Assembly (NCBI GenBank): GCA_020466095.1
Contig: CM035806.1
Span: 7,223,251 to 7,287,250, forward strand
Direction of reading: 5' to 3'
Length of the DNA stretch: 64,000 nucleotides
From: Chlorops oryzae
Taxonomy: Eukaryota > Arthropoda > Insecta > Diptera > Chloropidae
Shown: in pieces, positions 55,033-64,000 of the stretch
Layout of the letters: every line of letters starts with the position of its first letter
Position numbering within the stretch: position 1 is the stretch's first letter
The notes under the pieces: generated by a model
Told to the model about the DNA's origin: nothing
The model's input: only the letters and a program-made list of their open reading frames with translations
Database searches by the model: none
Made by a program: the position numbers and the translations under genes

Positions 55033-55660
55033 CCCTTGACGATATATTAAATATGTGGGGAAATTTTTTTTTCGCAGTGAATGATTTTATTAACCCTTTA
55101 CTGCTGAAATATTAAATAAGTTGAAAAATTTTTTCCTAGTACAAAATGGTTTTGTTAACCCTTCACTGCATGATATATTAAGTGAAATTTTTTTTTCGAT
55201 TTTTCGCAGTAATGTTTTATTAACCCTTTACTGCATGAATATTAATAAGTTGAAAATTTTTTTTTCCTAGTAAAAAGTTTTTTAACCCTTAACTGCATGA
55301 TGTATTAAGTAAGTGAACATTTTTTTCGTGTAAATGGTTTTTTAACCCTTTACATGGCATATTATTTAGTTAATGAAATATTTTAGGTGAATGTTTCGCA
55401 GTAAATGGTTTTATTAACCCTTTACTGCATGGCATATTAAATAATGAAAACAAAAAATGTCGCAGTAAATGGTTTTATTAACCCTTTACTGCATGGCATA
55501 TTAAATAATGAAAACAAAAAATGTCGCAGTAAATGGTTTTATTAACCCTTTACTGCTGATATTTTAAATCAGGGAAAATTTTTTCGCAGTGAATAGTTTT
55601 ATTAACCCATTACTGCCTAAAAAAAAAAATTTCCCACATATTTTCGTATGCGATAAAGGG
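55033..55660. mobile_element. TTAACCC element with internal 60-70-bp tandem array
   Basis: Outer ends CCCTTGACGATATATTAAAT and, complemented, CCCTTTATCGCATACG, each continuing to ATATGTGGG(G)AAATTTTTT, with TTAA outside (55029-55032 and 55661-55664). The interior is about ten tandem copies of a unit containing TTAACCCTTTACTGCATG and TTCGCAGTAAATGGTTTTAT. Each unit therefore repeats a terminus-like sequence. Confidence 0.85.
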
Positions 55661-55664
55661 TTAA

Positions 55665-56598
55665 TTTAGGTAAATTTCAATATTCAAAAACCAAAGCAAT
55701 GACTAATAAGCAGTCCGTATTTATTCATCCCGAAATAGAGTTGCCATACAAGTCTACTGATGTATTCAAGCACGCTGCCAGAAAATTTTTTGGTAGGGAG
55801 TTTAAAAAGAAAAAAAAAATTGTTAAAATCAATCGGAAAAAATTTTCTAAGAGCGACAAAAAATGCGTAAAAACAATGAAAAAAATTCGATAAAGTCTAC
55901 AATCTCATTCAAGCCCTGAAAAGTATGCATTCGATTTTTCATTTCTGCTCCAAGACTCGTGAAAAAATATTTTCTTTTAAGAGAGTTTCTTGAAATTAAA
56001 AATGCGATGCTACAATCATTTAAAAAGAAAGACCAAAAAATTTTTTTTATTATTTTTTTTTTACAACCCCTCAACCAAGTTTTCTGGCTGTGTCTCCGAT
56101 TATGGAAAGGTTAATGGAAATTCTTAAATTACTATTGAAATTGTTAAAAAGCCGGCACCAAAATCTCCGGCACTGATGCATTGGAAAAAATCGCTTCGAT
56201 AGGTCACAAATATAAACGAAAAGAAAAAAAAAAAAAATGCAACCCTTGATTAAAACGGAATTTGAGAATTTGATTTTCAACAGGCTCATTTTAAAGAAAT
56301 TCTGTCGCCATTTTCAACACTGAGTAAGCGAATTCAGAAACAGTGTCGAACCTCCGCCATAAATTCGAAAACTCCGCATCCACATTCGCGAGTGCCAAAA
56401 ATTTACATTCGTAGCAACACCAGGTACTATGTTACCATATTGCGAAATACTTTCTACATTATCTTTAAGAATACTTTAAATTTGTAAGTAAAAAAAAAAA
56501 AGCTATTTTCAATTGTCAAAAAAAGAAGATATCGTCATTCGATATCAAAACGATTGACGCAATTGTGATCGTGCAAAATGAAATGCATTGAAAAACAA
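55665..56598. other. No gene seen
   Basis: AT-rich; plus-strand frame 55699-55893 (Lys-rich) and minus frames here have no recognisable domain. Poly-A at 56225. Confidence 0.5.
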
Positions 56599-56681
56599 CA
56601 GTAGAGTCTGCATAGTGTGAACAGCCTTAGTTATAAGAAGAGGCCTTGCAAAAATTTGTTCACTCTATCCAGACTCTACTG
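56599..56681. mobile_element. 83-bp pogo-like palindromic MITE
   Basis: Ends CAGTAGAGTCTGCATAGTG and, complemented, CAGTAGAGTCTGGATAGAG. A related single end (CAGTAGACTCTGGATGGAGT) occurs at 57894. Confidence 0.75.
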
Positions 56682-57124
56682 TATTATTCATATGAGAAAT
56701 TGTGAATTAATTTCCAGCCACAAAAACTTTGGGCAACGACGAACAGATAAGAAGTGAAGCGTTGTTTTTTTTTTGTTTTCATTTCCGGTTGTCCATTGAC
56801 ACCGATCAACAATTCGAGTACTGCACTCTGATTCGGATAGTGAGAATTGACTGGTATTATCGGCCCTATGTTGTTAACTTATTTCTTCTAAAAAGAAAGT
56901 ACCTTTCAAGATCATATCAAGATCATCTCGAAGTGGCGAGATAAAAAAAGAATGATAACGAATTATTTTTTTTATTAATCTTCAAGATAAAAATTTTCAC
57001 GATGATATTGGTATACGAAGGGAAATAATTATAAAAAAAAAAAGTGAGTTAAATTGATGGAACACAAAGTATATGATTAAATGATATATTTGAGCACACT
57101 TCATAAAAGTTACATACAATTTAA

Positions 57125-57861
57125 GGGGGTCTTCTCATTGAAAACCCGTTTTTTGGACCCTTTTTAAAAAAATTCTTATTTGAAAACGCAAAGAATAATT
57201 GAAAACTTTTTTTATTTATTGTATTACAAAAGGTTCAAAGTAAATAAAAAATTTTTTTTGCCTCGATACGTGGGCTGTTCAAAAAGTAATGAGACTTCAA
57301 AGTTGGTGGTGAAAAAAAAGGTGTCGTCACGGCGGCCACGATTCCGGGTCTCCGGAGCGTCCGAAATGGGAAAAAAAAACGGGGTTATAATCAGTATAGA
57401 TGTAATTCTCGGGTGAACCTCAAGCTTAATTTTGTGATTTTTTTTGACAAAATGGCGGCCATTCAAAAAAAAAATTTCAATTTCGGGCTTTTTTTTTGTA
57501 GTTTAGTGTAAAAAAAAAATAGTAAAAAATTTTTTAAAATTATGGTCGAGGTTCACCCGAGAATGGTGACAATTCTGCGTCGATTCCACTTTGTTTCATG
57601 AAAATCGGTTCAGTTGAACTGGAGATATCATGGCCGCCAGTTCGAAAAACGTGGTTTCGAGATAAACGCGTTTAAAGTTTGAAGCAACGCAAAAATTACT
57701 CGTTTTAGCGCAGATCTTGCTCGACAAAGAAGGCTATATCCTCTAAACTATTTCGAATTTCAAAAAATCCTTTTAGGGGCATATTCACAACTACCCAAGC
57801 TATAAATAAATGCAAAAAAAAAAAAAGTCGAAAAAAAAAGTTGCTCAATGAGAAGACCCCC
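57125..57861 (-). mobile_element. MITE family alpha, copy 5 (inverted, TTAA target)
   Basis: 737 bp in opposite orientation to the other four copies, with TTAA on both sides (57121-57124 and 57862-57865). Confidence 0.93.
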
Positions 57862-57999
57862 TTAAGTGATTTTGGAAATCACGCTTCAAATACAGTAGAC
57901 TCTGGATGGAGTGAACACATTTTTGCTACGGCCTGTTCGTATTACGCTGGTTGTTCTATCACTGCACTATCGGTTTAATTGGTTCAAATATGTGCACAA

Positions 58000-59530
58000 A
58001 GGGTCTGGCCGGCTGAGCAAAGGCATGCGGCTCCCTGAAAGACATGGCGTATGAGTGATGTGTTTTTGTACCATATTGCATACATTTGTACTGGATATCA
58101 ATACTGAGAGCACCTATGTGCACTTGAAATTTTTTGAATATCACACTGTTCCGCCATCCGATTGGAATGTTTTTTTCTTTCAAATGAAAGTAAACACTAA
58201 AGGGCTATTTTTTCAAAAAATTTATAGAGCGGCGCAAAACTGGGAGTACACTGAAAAAAAAAATAGTTAAAATTTTCTTTTTAATTTTGTGAAAAAATTT
58301 TTTTGAGTGTAAAAATTAAAAAAAATTTTTTTAGTTTCTCCGTTTTATTATCTAACATAATCTTTTTAGTTCGTCGCTCTATCTCAATTGGGTGTTGAGA
58401 TATTTAATTTTGAAAAAAGGCTTACCAAAAAAGGATTTTCAAGGATAATCTTAAGAACTATTGAAAAAAAGAATTTAAAAAGTGGTCTCCACAGTGTTTT
58501 TAGATGGCACCTATCGAAAAATCAACAAAATTTAAAAATTCCTTTCAGGGAGCCGCAGTCGGCCAGACCCTTTGCATGCAAGGGTCACAAAAAAAATTTT
58601 TGTTTTTTTGTTTAGAAAGTTCAGTTTCTTGTTTCTTAACTCTCCTAATGGATTTTGAGCGGCCTTCTCGTCTAGGTACACACCACCAAGGGGTTCCGTC
58701 TATCAGGCTTTCACACTATCCAGTCTCGACTGAATATCCTGAGTCAGTAACTAACAAATGATTCGAGGAAATTGGATCAATTCACTGTAAAGCTTCAAAG
58801 CAAAGGCAAGTCATCCAGCTTCATACATTTGAATGCAAGAACTAGAAGGAGTGCTCGTAGAACGATGAAACTTAGCACCGACCCATATTCTAATGAAATT
58901 AAGAAGAATCGAAGTTTCTCATATACATTTTTTTCCTTTTATAATTTTTTTTTTTTTTTTGTTGAAACTTTGCAAAAGGCTTTCTACCACCAAGACAAAG
59001 AGATATATCCTGAAGGCTTTTATCAAAATCGGCCATTAAAATCGTTTATCCTAAAAGTATGCTAAAGGGTCTGGCGGGTTGCGGCATCATGAAAGGAATT
59101 TTTAAATTTTGTTGATTTTTCGATAGGTGGCATCTAAAAACACTGTAGGGATGACTTTTTAGTGTTCTATTTCGAAAAGTCATTGAAATATCCTTGAAAA
59201 TCCTTTTTTAATAAGCATTTTTTCAAATTTTTATATCTCAAAAACTAATTAAGATAAGATGATGAAACAAACGTTGGCCGATTGCTAATATAACAGGAAA
59301 TCAAAAAAATTTTTTTTTAATTTTTACACTTAGAAAAATTTTCCCACAAAACTAAAAAGCCAATTTTAACAATTTTTTTCAGTGTATTCCCAATTTGACG
59401 CCGCTCTAGAAATTTTTTTATAAAATACCTTTAAGTATTTGCTTTCATCTAAAAAAAGTTTCATTCAAATTAAATGGCGCAACAGTGAGATATTCAAAAA
59501 ATTACAAGTGCACATAGATGCTCTAGTACC
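58000..59530. mobile_element. Large fold-back element
   Basis: Left arm 58085-58577 and right arm 59063-59530 are inverted copies: GCACCTATGTGCACTTG versus the complement of CAAGTGCACATAGATGC, TAGAGCGGCGCAAA, and GGCACCTATCGAAAAATCAA. A third AAAGGGTCTGGCCGGC block at 58003-58020 sits outside the left arm. The 0.48-kb centre carries a 97-codon plus-strand frame (58772-59065) with no recognised domain. Confidence 0.8.
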
Positions 59531-59800
59531 AGGGTCGTAGCCAAGGGGGGAGGGGGTTTGGGTGTTTGCACATGCCTGTTTGACACGTTTTTTTTTTTTG
59601 CCTATCAAATTTTAATTTAAAATTTAACCAATAATCAGTTCTCCTTATTTGTTTGAAACACTGATGGGCATTTCTAAATAAATAGCCAGTCAATTGAAAT
59701 CGTCAGTTTAGACTGCGCCTAATAGTAAAAAAAAAAAAAAAAACACCTATTTTTTTTAATGACATCCCAACAGTTGTGAAACATTGCGTGCGTATCTATC
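59531..59800. other. No gene seen
   Basis: AT-rich; a GGGGGGAGGGGG tract at 59547 and poly-A at 59729. Confidence 0.5.
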
Positions 59801-59989
59801 TTCTCAACCAATTATAGAGAATTATAGAGGATTCCTGATAAAATTTCCAAACGATTTTTTCGAAATTAATTAGGGGCGCTAAAATCTCGGCAAAGCATTT
59901 TATTTTTTTCAGATTTTTCTGTAAATATTCCAATGCTTCGTTCTTTTGAAAATGAGTGAGAGAGAGAGAGAAAGAGCGCGGGAACGGGA

Positions 59990-60121
59990 GGCTACTCAAT
60001 GACAATACAGGCTGATTAATGATAATGTGCAGGGAGCGCAGCATAAACAATTCGCCGTCAACACAATCAATTCGATTCTTTCGAAAATACTCGCAAATTG
60101 AATGGCAAATATTGTTATCTG
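59990..60121 (-). CDS. Possible isolated minus-strand exon
   Basis: Follows an acceptor-like GTGGTCTTTCAG (exon from about 60121) and reads NNICHSICEYFRKNRIDC then VDGELFMLRSLHIIINQPV. Base composition is more coding-like than its surroundings. No clear donor, no recognised family. The surrounding open frame starts at an ATG at 60134. Confidence 0.2.
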
Positions 60122-60295
60122 AAAGACCACGCATTCTCTGTTTATCTCTGTTTACAACACTTAAAATGTCTTTCGAATTGTTTAAAATAGAACCTTAAAA
60201 GATAGCATCGAAGAAGCAACGGTTTGGCAATCTTTAAACCGTCCATACGTTGCGTTTCCCATGTACATAATAAATAATAATAAAAATAAAATAAT

Positions 60296-60374
60296 TCAGT
60301 GGAAAAAAGAGTTCAACAATCGAGAATGCGGTCACGGTCAGAACTTGGTTTAACCTAATTCACAGTGGTCGAAG
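60296..60374 (+). promoter_or_regulatory. Possible plus-strand 5' exon with perfect donor
   Basis: A TTCAGTGG initiator-like sequence at about 60297 is followed by AT-balanced DNA ending in GGTCGAAG|GTAAGTAAT at 60375, a near-ideal splice donor. All frames contain stops, so it would be an untranslated exon. Hypothesis only. Confidence 0.2.
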
Positions 60375-60507
60375 GTAAGTAATAATAAGCTAATTGTTTT
60401 AAACTATTACCTTTATGCTCTTCGACAGAAGCAACATCTGCTTGCAATTTAAAAATTTGCAAACAAAGCAAAATAAAACAATTAAGGGTGTTTTAGTCAG
60501 GCGACAA

Positions 60508-60947
60508 CCCAGCAAGGCACGATACCTGATTGCACTTAAACATTTACAGTATATCATGCTACCCCTTCAAACCGGATACGCGTATTAATCTAGGTTACTC
60601 ACTAGTTTTATACACGGATTCTTTCAGTCACACGCAAATGGGCGAATATGGATTTATACTTGTTTATCTTGTGTACGTGTATCAGCTGTCGCACTCTGTT
60701 GAATAAAATCATTAGCATGTGTGAGTGTAGCACGATATTTCGTGAGTGTGATAGTGCAAACAAGTATCGTGCTTTACAGGGTACACTCACACATGCTAAT
60801 GATTTTGTCGAAAGAGTATGAGAGCTGCTATTCGTACACAAGATAAACAAGTATAAATCTATATTCTCCCATTTACGTGTGACGGAAAGAATCCGTGTAT
60901 AAAACTAGTGAGTAACCTAGATTAATACGCGTATCTGGCTTGCTGGG
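60508..60947. mobile_element. Palindromic MITE with CCCAGCAAG ends
   Basis: 440 bp. Arms 60565-60700 and 60810-60940 are almost perfect inverted copies (GGATACGCGTATTAATCTAG, AAAACTAGTGAGTAACC). The left end has about 50 extra bases that the right lacks. Confidence 0.85.
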
Positions 60948-60966
60948 AATAGGCCTGACAATAAAA

Positions 60967-61440
60967 AAAACCCGACACAGACATTGACATGTTCAAATAA
61001 TTTTTTATATCAAGAGGTGTTTAAGGCCATAGGGTGGCACCATATGCCGACTTATGTATGTTTACCTTTGCGACGCCCATTTTTCTAATTTTTTTTGAAT
61101 TCTAATTGGAGGATTAAATATACGCTAAAATTCTAATTTTTCATTGAAATATTTCGAAAAAGTTCGATTTTGGGGCAGTTTTGGGATTTTTGTGACAGAC
61201 CCTAGTACTGGAGGTACCCTTAAAAATGGTCCGATCGGGTCCATTCTTGAACTTGTTTTTACTCATGTACGTGTGAGTATGCATACCAAATCTCGTCAAC
61301 TTCTTCGATAAGAATACTGTATTGAGACAGATAGATAGATAGTCGGACGGACGAAAATGGCTAAATCATTTCTATATTTGAAGTATATTTTGGTCCTTGG
61401 TTTAGCTCGACTGTTTCTGGACTGTTTCTTACACATGTAT
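60967..61440 (-). mobile_element. DINE-1-like Helitron fragment (inverted)
   Basis: Reverse orientation of the 38573 element: AAACCCGACACAGAC start, TAGTACTGGAGGTACCC, AATGGTCCGATCGGGTCC, then AGACAGATAGATAGATAGTC GGACGGAC in place of the CCGTCTGT run. Confidence 0.78.
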
Positions 61441-61493
61441 CGGTTATAGAAATGGTATAAAAAGCCTTTCGAAGATTTGTAAAAGTAGCCACA

Positions 61494-61498
<5 letters not shown>

Positions 61499-61539
<41 letters not shown>

Positions 61540-61544
61540 TCTCT

Positions 61545-61593
<49 letters not shown>

Positions 61594-61620
61594 CCTCCCC
61601 CCTCTCTCTCTCTCTCTCCT

Positions 61621-61660
<40 letters not shown>

Positions 61661-61843
61661 TCTCTCCTCTCCCTCTTCCTCTCTCTCTCTCTCTCTCTCT
61701 CCCTTCTCTCTCTCTCTCTCCTCTCCTCTCTCTCTCTCCTCTCTCTCTCTCTCTCCCTCTCTCTCTCTCTCTCTCCTCCCCTCTCTCCTCTCTCTCTCTC
61801 TCTCTCTCTCCCCTCCACTCCTCTCTTCATCCTCTCTCTCTCT

Positions 61844-61896
<53 letters not shown>

Positions 61897-61919
61897 CCTC
61901 TCTCCTCTCTCACTCTCTC

Positions 61920-61997
<78 letters not shown>

Positions 61998-62000
61998 CCT

Positions 62001-62053
<53 letters not shown>

Positions 62054-62061
62054 CCTCTCTC

Positions 62062-62093
<32 letters not shown>

Positions 62094-62130
62094 CCCCTCT
62101 CCCTCTCTCTCTCACTCTCTCTCTCTCTCG
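61499..62130. repeat. CT/GA microsatellite array, 630 bp
   Basis: Long CT array with CCCTCT, TTCTCT and single interruptions. The 200-codon Ser/Leu and Arg/Glu frames on the two strands are artefacts. Confidence 0.98.
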
Positions 62131-62200
62131 CTTAAGAGGACTGTCCGCATGTCCGATCATTTTTCCCAATTTTGGAATCCTATTTTCAACAAAATACGTA

Positions 62201-62385
62201 CAGTAAAAAATCGGTTATAAGGATACCGCTTATAACGATTATCGGTTATAGCAATGAACAATTCAGATAAAGTTCGTCTCGCTATTCTAATTCTTCTTGA
62301 TGTCTGTTACCGGATATAGCGATTATTCGTTATAACGATGGATTTTTGCTGCTCCCTTCAACATCGCTATAACCGATTTTCCCTG
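62201..62385. mobile_element. Pogo/Tigger-type MITE
   Basis: Ends CAGTAAAAAATCGGTTATAA and, complemented, CAGGGAAAATCGGTTATAGC, flanked by TA on each side. The interior repeats GGTTATAACGATT-type motifs. Confidence 0.85.
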
Positions 62386-62976
62386 TATATCCTTTCTATC
62401 ATTGGGTAATTGTAATCGAGAACGGCTATCAGCTCGGAACTCAAGCTCATAAGCCCAAAGCATAAGCTTCGATTATTTCCCCTGCCATCCTCCCACATTC
62501 TATGCACATTTCCATGAATTATTAAGTGCCATTTTGTAGGAAAACCTTAAAAGCAAACACATTTAAATAGGAAAATCCCTTTCGATTACGTTGCCATATG
62601 TAATTACGAATTTCTCCACTTTGTGACACAAAGTTTGTGTTGATGTTCAGCCACAAAACAATAACCAAAATCATTACTACTCCACCGACTCCACTCCATT
62701 TCAAGCTAACCACTTTCCTACTTAACTACCTACCTACGAACGAACGAATGGGCCGATGGATAGACGGACGGATGGATGGATATGTCGCCAAAAGTAATTA
62801 CCGACTGCGAAAGTATTAAAGCGTTCCCTCCTTTCAGAATTTGTAAGTGTTGACGTTGTGCGCTTTTATGCCATTACAAACGACAGCAACAACAACAACA
62901 ACAAGAACAATTACACACTGGATTACTCCGAACCGCAACTCGGTTCTGTTGCGGGAAACAGAATTATAAAAGGCTG
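62386..62976. other. No gene seen
   Basis: Unique-looking DNA with CAACAACAACAACAACAA at 62886-62905. No supported frame. Confidence 0.5.
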
Positions 62977-63139
62977 AATTACAATAAGGCAGTGGCAGTG
63001 GCAGTGACAGTGACGGTTTTCGAAAACACTGTTTGATATGAAACAAATTCCAATACGAATTGTAATTTGTTTCATATCAAACAGTGTTCTCAAAAATTTC
63101 GAAAACTGTCACTGTCACTGCGACTGCCTTATTCTAATT
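62977..63139. mobile_element. 163-bp near-perfect palindrome
   Basis: Arms of about 70 bp: AATTACAATAAGGCAGTGGC…CACTGTTTGATATGAAACAA and its complement, with a loop of about 15 nt. Contains GGCAGTGACAGTGAC repeats. A MITE deletion product or hairpin-transcript source. Confidence 0.85.
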
Positions 63140-63691
63140 AAGTCCAAACTTGTTTCGTTTTCAATTCAATTTTAGTTCTATTTTCATTAAAAAAAAAAAT
63201 AAATAAAAATCAATGAATTTCTGCTCTTCAAAATTGAATTATTAATAAGAGGCAAATTCGGAGAACCCAATATGAAAATAAAAGCACACGAATTTCAATT
63301 CAACGAACAGTCACAAAAACACATTTAATTGGCTTAACACGGCCATCTTCTGTCGTTGTATCTATCTATAGAAACCCTGCAGGAAGCCTGTCTCCATATG
63401 ACCCCATGTTTATATTGACGTCAATAAAGACAAGAGAACTTGTTCCAACGTCAACAGTATTTATAGGCGGTGTCATTAAAGAAACTGTACTGTCAAGAGG
63501 TATAGTTCATCTTTATTGACCATGTCAACAACGTGTCTCCTTATAAAGCGAAAGAGTACTCCTTTTTGTCTATATAATAGTACCGATGTCAATAGCTCGT
63601 CTATAGATCGTCATTAGTTCCTTGGTCTAATGTAGACATGCAATGACAACTCAATGTTAAATGTCAATAACGCAAAGCATTGCGACGGGTA
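63140..63691. other. No gene seen
   Basis: AT-rich, with repeated GTCAATAAAGAC and GTCAAC-type motifs in both orientations at 63418-63660, probably another decayed TIR element whose ends I could not define. Confidence 0.45.
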
Positions 63692-64000
63692 CACCGAGAG
63701 AAATAACAACAGTTAAATCAACTACTTAGAATGGTTAAAGTTAGAGTGGTCAAATAAACTGTATTCCGCGTTAAATGCACTGAAAAAGGCAGTCAAATGA
63801 ACAGTTGAAAAACAGTTACTTTTTATGTTCAAATTCGCTTTCGTTCACTTAGACGTATAAGTTCGCATTCTGATCAACCGTCTCCGGAGGTTTCGATAGC
63901 TCAGTGGTTTAAACTGTGACTCGACAGTCGTGAGCTTCGGGGTTCTATCCCTGGATTTTGTTTTTTAATTACAGTTTTTTTTTTTTTTTTTTGTTCAGAG
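63692..64000. mobile_element. TIR element (CACCGAGAG ends) with tRNA-like module, copy 2 (cut by window end)
   Basis: Starts CACCGAGAGAAATAACAACA and matches the right-hand 270 bp or so of copy 1 in inverted orientation. It continues past the window edge. Confidence 0.85.
63891..63954 (+). ncRNA. tRNA-like module b, copy 2
   Basis: A-box-like GATAGCTCAGTGGTTTAAAC, middle GTGACTCGACAGTCGTGAGC and B-box GGGGTTCTATCCC with a 7-nt T-loop-like TTCTATC. This is cleaner than the copy at 31566-31630, so the consensus of the family probably had intact A and B boxes. Confidence 0.65.

Noticed and set aside
56729..56944. 71-codon plus-strand frame
   Set aside because: No domain, no splice context, AT-rich composition.
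61444..62169. 241-codon Arg/Glu-rich minus-strand frame and Ser/Leu plus-strand frame
   Set aside because: CT/GA microsatellite artefact.

Overview
The window is AT-rich nuclear DNA of a higher (cyclorrhaphan) fly. The evidence is DINE-1/INE-1-like Helitron copies, short fly-type introns of 67-103 bp next to very large ones, and one gene whose protein closely resembles the animal ATP8A flippases. I cannot name the species.

Layout. Positions 1-5100 are tandem satellite: a GC-rich 10/11-bp array (1-2843) that abuts an 11-bp array with unit TATAGCCTTCG (2844-4391 and 4583-5100). Three copies of an unrelated unit of about 0.3-0.4 kb lie within or beside the second array. From about 5.9 to 28 kb I see no confident gene. 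The region is a mosaic of non-autonomous DNA transposons, Helitron fragments, a 43-bp minisatellite and microsatellites. It also holds two weak plus-strand exon candidates (ATG exon at 12275, CCCH-like exon at 16942). From 28.5 to 54.5 kb the minus strand carries one large gene, a class-1a P4-ATPase (phospholipid flippase, ATP8A type). I could join it exon by exon with consistent phase into a 1271-codon reading frame. Its small introns are clean and its large introns (28860-34079, 34179-36150, 38443-41015, 42318-44375, 44497-54169) are filled with nested mobile elements. A 240-bp phase-1/phase-1 candidate cassette exon (47556-47795) lies in the 5' intron. From 54.5 to 64 kb there is upstream or intergenic DNA, again mostly MITEs, plus a 630-bp CT array.

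Mobile elements. Many elements can be delimited because target-site duplications or empty sites survive. There are two sister TTAA-flanked families of about 735 bp (5 and 2 copies) and a palindromic hAT-type family of about 240 bp (4 copies, all with 8-bp duplications). Several larger hAT-type elements have interiors packed with one short motif (TATCGATA; TAGACAATG; CCGAATATTCGG). TTAACCC-ended elements include one whose interior has become a tandem array, and there are pogo/mariner-type TA elements. A TIR element (CACCGAGAG ends) carries two tRNA-like modules.

Most interesting leads: (1) a hAT MITE carrying more than 20 ATCGAT palindromes, several being exact TATCGATA, the DREF/BEAF recognition sequence; DREF is itself a BED-finger protein related to hAT transposases. 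(2) TIR elements that enclose pol III-like A/B-box tRNA modules. (3) A candidate cassette exon that would lengthen the cytosolic N-terminus of the flippase. No bacterial-type systems, CRISPR arrays, rRNA or intact tRNA genes were seen.
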